Shown piece by piece: positions 60,168 to 64,000 of a stretch of 64,000 nt of DNA (its first letter is position 1; each line of letters begins with the position of its first letter). Origin of the DNA: Candidatus Limihabitans stercoravium. GTDB lineage: Bacteria; Bacillota; Clostridia; Christensenellales; CAG-314. Below the pieces are notes generated by a model. That model was not told the origin of the DNA, did not search any database, and saw only the letters and a list, made by a program, of their open reading frames with translations. The stretch lies in assembly GCA_018715495.1 (NCBI GenBank), contig DVLO01000044.1:1-64000 (forward strand), read 5' to 3'. The position numbers were made by a program, and so were the translations under genes.

Positions 60168-63100
60168 TTACTTAAAGTAATTGAAGTAAGTTTGATTGTT
60201 GACGTATTCCGTTGCCAGACCGTACTCACTTTCAAGCAGTTGCAGATGAGGTTCAATTGTACTGATTGTACACCAGTCGTCCAACATACTGAATGTTGCG
60301 TCAAGTGATGTCAGATTGTATGTTTCGTCATGGGTAATGCCCACCGTAACAGGTCCGAGGTTGGTATCCATGGGTTTCAAGTCAAGACCCAATTCAAACC
60401 TGCTGTTCTCGTAGGTGTAACTTGTCAGCAACTGTTCGGGTTGAAAACTGCCGCCGCCGTTGTCATTTGTGTTGCCCAGAATCTGATCTCTGATCCACTG
60501 CTTGAAGTTGATCATTTCCATGAGGTTGTTTATCATGACATTACCGTTGAAATCCTTGGCGGGAATTTCCGCAACGTAATTTCTTTCCATCATGGTGTGT
60601 TTGAACCACTTGCAATCCCACGAATTTCTGACAATGGAAATCATGTCTGTTCTGCCGTTGTAGTACAGGTAGCTGTAACCGCCGTAGTCGTTGAATGCTG
60701 CACCGGAGAAGTCAAGCTGTCCTAATTTTTCACGTTCGAGCAGTACCGCCACATTGACAAATCCTTCTTCGTCGATGTCCACGTACACTGCAACGAACAA
60801 ATCAATTTCTACAACAAGCTTTGCCTTTATCTTTCCTTCAATGTGGAAACTGTTGTTATCCGCCGTAACCACAAATGCCGACAACAGATGATAAATGCTG
60901 TCAAAGTCAATGTACTGAGCAATGTCGGGAGCTGTAATTTCCGTTTCGGCAACCTTGACGGAAGCAATGCCGTTGACTGTCATTCCGTCATAGGAAAGGT
61001 TTTTAACGTTGAGGGTCAGATCGGGATCTGCCGATACTGTCAACGCCACTTCACCAAGACCGGACATCACCACTCCGCCGTTCAGCACGATGTCAAACAC
61101 ACCGTCGGTGTAAGCAAGGTTTAAAATGATTGTAGAGAAATCAACGGGTTTACTTGCTTCGTCCTTAGCGGACAACAGGTCATTGACAAGCTGTTCCAAT
61201 TGCGGAACTACACGGAACAATTCATCCTTCAACGACAATGTATCCTTCAGGGATTGCAATGTGAAGGTCACCTTCAATCCGTTGTAGTCGATGTAGAATC
61301 TTTCGTCAACGTAATGGAAGTTGACCGTCTTGAAGGGCTGGAAAGTTGTGCCGTCGTACTTTTCGATGTTGAGGTTAGCAACAAAGGAGTAGCCGTTTTC
61401 TGCACTGAACTGTGCTGTTGAATTGGTCAGTCTGTACTTCGAACCGTCAGACAATGCCAGTTCGCCGTCGATTGTAAATGCCCAACTGCGAGCTACAAAC
61501 AGCTGTTCGAACACGGGAAGGAAGTCGTCAAATACCAGACCGATGTCGACGTAGGACATGTTGTCGTCAAACTGCATGTAAACTTGCTGTTCGCACGGTC
61601 TTGCGGTAATGGACTTACCCAGGATGTCGATTGTTGCGGTAAATGTTGAAGTGATACCCGTTGTGATGTCAACGGACAATCCGATGTTTCCTAACGACAA
61701 CCCAACGGTCATGCTGTCCTGACCTGTCTGTATTGTCATTCCGTTTAGAATGTCAGAAATGGACAGTGAGAAAGCATTTCCTATCGGGTCATTGTTGCCC
61801 AGTATTTCACCCAGTCTTGTTACGACTTGTTCAATTTGCGCAATGTTTCCTTCGGCATAAACGGTGTCGTAGTTGAAACGGAATGTCTGACTGTTGAAGT
61901 CGTATTCGCCCGACAGAACATTGTCCGTACCCATCTTGAAACGCAGGACACCGTTCAATCCGTCCAATTGCAGATACAGTGTGTTGAGTTCGTCGATTGT
62001 AACTTGAATATCTGTGAGATACTCACCGTCAATCACTACTTGTTCTTCCGTTGAGCGTACAGTTGCGCAAACACTCAAAGCAACGCCCTTGACTTCGACG
62101 TCGGAAATTGCAGCTTCCATACTGTCGGAGGCATTGAGAGTTACATCGAATGTATTGAGTCCCAACTGACTGCCGTTTACTGTCACAGTCAGCTGACCGT
62201 CGGCAAATGCCACTTGTTCAATCAATGCCAGGATGTCGATGTCGGACAGAGAAAGTCCCGTTGCCCAGTCAAGAATTTCGTCAAGCTGTTCGTTGATACC
62301 TTTGAATTGTTCAAATACCGAACCGTCAACGTTGCCGTTGAGACTGACTGCAGTCTTGATACCTGCAATGTCAAGATACAATGTGTTGTCAACAATCTTT
62401 ATGTTTCCGTTGAGTAACTTGCTGTTTGCCATTGACAACTCAAATTCAACTTCAATTGCATTTGCAAACAAGATGTTTGCATTGACCAGATATTCAGCTC
62501 CGTTCAGAGTAAGTTTAGCCGATATATCCGCATCGTAGCCGTTTGCGTTGAGCAATTCGCCGATATAGGGAGCGAATTTTTCCACAACTTCTGCCAAATC
62601 AATTGCGTTGTCAAATTCTGCTTGGTGTTCCTGCCAATCGGTAAGACGGGCGGTCAGTTGCCTTCCCATCACATTGACGTTGATTTCACCCAGCGTCCAC
62701 ACGTTGTTGACATTGTTCAATGTCACTGTCGCAATGTCGGAAACAGCAATCTTTAAACTTCCGTCCTCTTGCGCTTCGAAACTTACATTTAAATTAAATT
62801 CGCCAAGTTCAGGAAGTGCAGGCAACTCTACCATTCCTTCAAGGCATTGCAACACACTGCCGATGTCGGCAATTGCAAGTTTGCCGGTGATGTTTCCGTA
62901 CTTAGCCAAAAGTGTTTCATCATTGTACATCACATACAAATCATTCCACACCAAATGTGCTTGTTGCTTTGTGATGTCCAAACCGATGTAGGCTTCTATT
63001 GAACCGCCCACTTCAAGAGCAACCTTTCCGTCTGCGAAAATCTCAATCAATCCCGAAATGTCGGGGTAGTCGCCTGTAAATTCGGGAACATTCCAACTGT

Positions 63101-64000
63101 CAGGTACAATTTCCAACTTCCAGTCGCCCAATGTCGCCGTAGCCGACACAAAGGAGTAGCTGTCTCCTTCAAGCACACCTTGAATTGCAATATTCGCTTC
63201 CAATCCTTGCAAATCGATGTGCAATGAAACAGTCACTTCTCCGTCGGTGTACTGTGCTGTAATTTCACCAAGCAGATCTTCAAGTGCAGGCAATTGAATG
63301 TCGGGAAGACTTCCGCCCGTAAATACCGATACCGCTTGCATCAATCCGTCCACAGTTGCGCTTGCCTTCACATCACCTTTCTGCACCAACAATCTGTTGT
63401 CGGAATACATTGCATCTATTCCCAATGCAGACAAGTAAACGGTTGTGTCGGCAAGGTTGTTCATGTCAAGCAATGCTCTTGCATTTCCTTCAATGATCGT
63501 GTCGGCGTTACTTAGTTTCAATGAAATGTCCAACGGCTTGTTTTCCGTAAGATAAGGGTTGAACATCTGTGTCAGCACCGTAACAGCGTCAGGATTGGTG
63601 TCAGGTTGTTCTATTTCAGCATCAAAGTACTGTTCGAAAAATTCGAAATGCGGAAGCTGATTAACTTCGCCAATATCACTGAATGTTTCGGTAAGACTTT
63701 CGGTACAAGTGATACCTCCCAACATTGCAACCTTGTATTGACAATCGGTGGTTATCGACACAACTTGCCAATTGCTGTCCATTGTGACAAGCAGTTGCGC
63801 CTTCAAAAATTCGGGGAATGCCTTGGTTCCTGCCGATGTGCGCATTTCGTACAACAAGTAGTAAGGTGCAATGGTCGTATCCAATGTGTATTGGAAGGTA
63901 AACAATCCGTCTTTTTCCTCCACAAACTGTGCGTCTGTGATTGTCTTGTCGTTGAGAACGTAGGCGGAAAGTGAAGTCGGGATATATCCGAACATTTCAA
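60168..64000 (-). CDS. Very large beta-rich repeat protein, 5' end outside the window
   Basis: At least 1,275 residues are encoded. The frame stays open past the ATG at 63995 to the window edge, there is no ribosome site there and no signal peptide, so the true start is to the right. The sequence is built of diverged modules of about 110-130 residues. Each alternates V-D-I/Y-L-D-I-A-G strands with L-T-V-T-V/A-N-G and 'L-x-x-Q-L-x-x-I/L' helices, rather like LolA/LppX-type lipid- or ligand-binding half-barrels. It is probably an exported surface protein. No catalytic motif or named family was recognised. Confidence 0.75.
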   Translation of the reverse strand, partial: EMFGYIPTSLSAYVLNDKTITDAQFVEEKDGLFTFQYTLDTTIAPYYLLYEMRTSAGTKAFPEFLKAQLLVTMDSNWQVVSITTDCQYKVAMLGGITCTESLTETFSDIGEVNQLPHFEFFEQYFDAEIEQPDTNPDAVTVLTQMFNPYLTENKPLDISLKLSNADTIIEGNARALLDMNNLADTTVYLSALGIDAMYSDNRLLVQKGDVKASATVDGLMQAVSVFTGGSLPDIQLPALEDLLGEITAQYTDGEVTVSLHIDLQGLEANIAIQGVLEGDSYSFVSATATLGDWKLEIVPDSWNVPEFTGDYPDISGLIEIFADGKVALEVGGSIEAYIGLDITKQQAHLVWNDLYVMYNDETLLAKYGNITGKLAIADIGSVLQCLEGMVELPALPELGEFNLNVSFEAQEDGSLKIAVSDIATVTLNNVNNVWTLGEINVNVMGRQLTARLTDWQEHQAEFDNAIDLAEVVEKFAPYIGELLNANGYDADISAKLTLNGAEYLVNANILFANAIEVEFELSMANSKLLNGNIKIVDNTLYLDIAGIKTAVSLNGNVDGSVFEQFKGINEQLDEILDWATGLSLSDIDILALIEQVAFADGQLTVTVNGSQLGLNTFDVTLNASDSMEAAISDVEVKGVALSVCATVRSTEEQVVIDGEYLTDIQVTIDELNTLYLQLDGLNGVLRFKMGTDNVLSGEYDFNSQTFRFNYDTVYAEGNIAQIEQVVTRLGEILGNNDPIGNAFSLSISDILNGMTIQTGQDSMTVGLSLGNIGLSVDITTGITSTFTATIDILGKSITARPCEQQVYMQFDDNMSYVDIGLVFDDFLPVFEQLFVARSWAFTIDGELALSDGSKYRLTNSTAQFSAENGYSFVANLNIEKYDGTTFQPFKTVNFHYVDERFYIDYNGLKVTFTLQSLKDTLSLKDELFRVVPQLEQLVNDLLSAKDEASKPVDFSTIILNLAYTDGVFDIVLNGGVVMSGLGEVALTVSADPDLTLNVKNLSYDGMTVNGIASVKVAETEITAPDIAQYIDFDSIYHLLSAFVVTADNNSFHIEGKIKAKLVVEIDLFVAVYVDIDEEGFVNVAVLLEREKLGQLDFSGAAFNDYGGYSYLYYNGRTDMISIVRNSWDCKWFKHTMMERNYVAEIPAKDFNGNVMINNLMEMINFKQWIRDQILGNTNDNGGGSFQPEQLLTSYTYENSRFELGLDLKPMDTNLGPVTVGITHDETYNLTSLDATFSMLDDWCTISTIEPHLQLLESEYGLATEYVNNQTYFNYFK

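Overview
The window looks like chromosome of a low-GC, Gram-positive-type anaerobe of the Bacillota, most likely an uncultured clostridial gut lineage. The reasons are many Cys-anchored lipoproteins with N-termini ending in a TAC or GC lipobox, strong AGGAGG ribosome sites, TTGACA/TATAAT promoters with 17 bp spacers, a mannose-family PTS, an ECF S component, AdhE, and bacterial Ig-like (Big_3) repeats. The lineage is inferred from gene content only. No tRNA, rRNA or CRISPR array was seen.

Layout. 1-128: one end of an IS3-family element running off the left edge. 843-8413: a Big_3 lipoprotein, a small membrane protein and an ABC-2 exporter whose ATPase is fused to a YwaF-like membrane domain. 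8765-17305: a near-complete amino-sugar PTS. EIIB-EIIC-EIID-SIS-EIIA-unknown-HPr lies on the minus strand, and two small membrane genes, nagA and Enzyme I on the plus strand. 17578-25816: a 1,884-residue DUF4011-helicase-nuclease protein resembling the Hhe defence protein, an M48 membrane protease and a broken four-helix membrane gene. 26005-30356: an ECF S component, a membrane protein with a ribosomal-L15-like tail, an M14 carboxypeptidase, the remnant of a cation antiporter behind a possible ion riboswitch, and nagB.

30492-34907: a giant Sel1-repeat gene lies between exact 55-bp direct repeats, one of which is the 3' end of hpt. 34869-39228: housekeeping genes hpt, tilS, rsmA, a small membrane gene, rpsR, ssb and rpsF. 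39460-47427: a maltodextrin locus (MalG, MalF, MalE, GH13 amylase, divergent LacI regulator, starch-binding-type lipoprotein) without its own ATPase. 47763-51232: a formate/nitrite channel and an amino-acid ABC transporter behind an arginine-codon-rich leader peptide and two tandem terminators. 51488-53650: a lipoprotein whose D-Ala-D-Ala carboxypeptidase motifs occur in circularly permuted order. 53725-59297: alpha/beta hydrolase, ung, small membrane protein, aminoglycoside-phosphotransferase-like protein and adhE. 59774-64000: a small unknown gene and a very large beta-rich repeat protein cut by the right edge.

How the genes fit together. EI, HPr and the EII components would import an amino sugar. 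NagA and NagB would convert GlcNAc-6-P to fructose-6-P, and AdhE and the formate channel fit mixed-acid fermentation. The maltodextrin locus handles starch fragments. The most unusual items are the permuted carboxypeptidase, the repeat-flanked Sel1 cassette, the arginine leader, the antiporter remnant with its leader RNA, and leaderless promoters at tilS and lacI.
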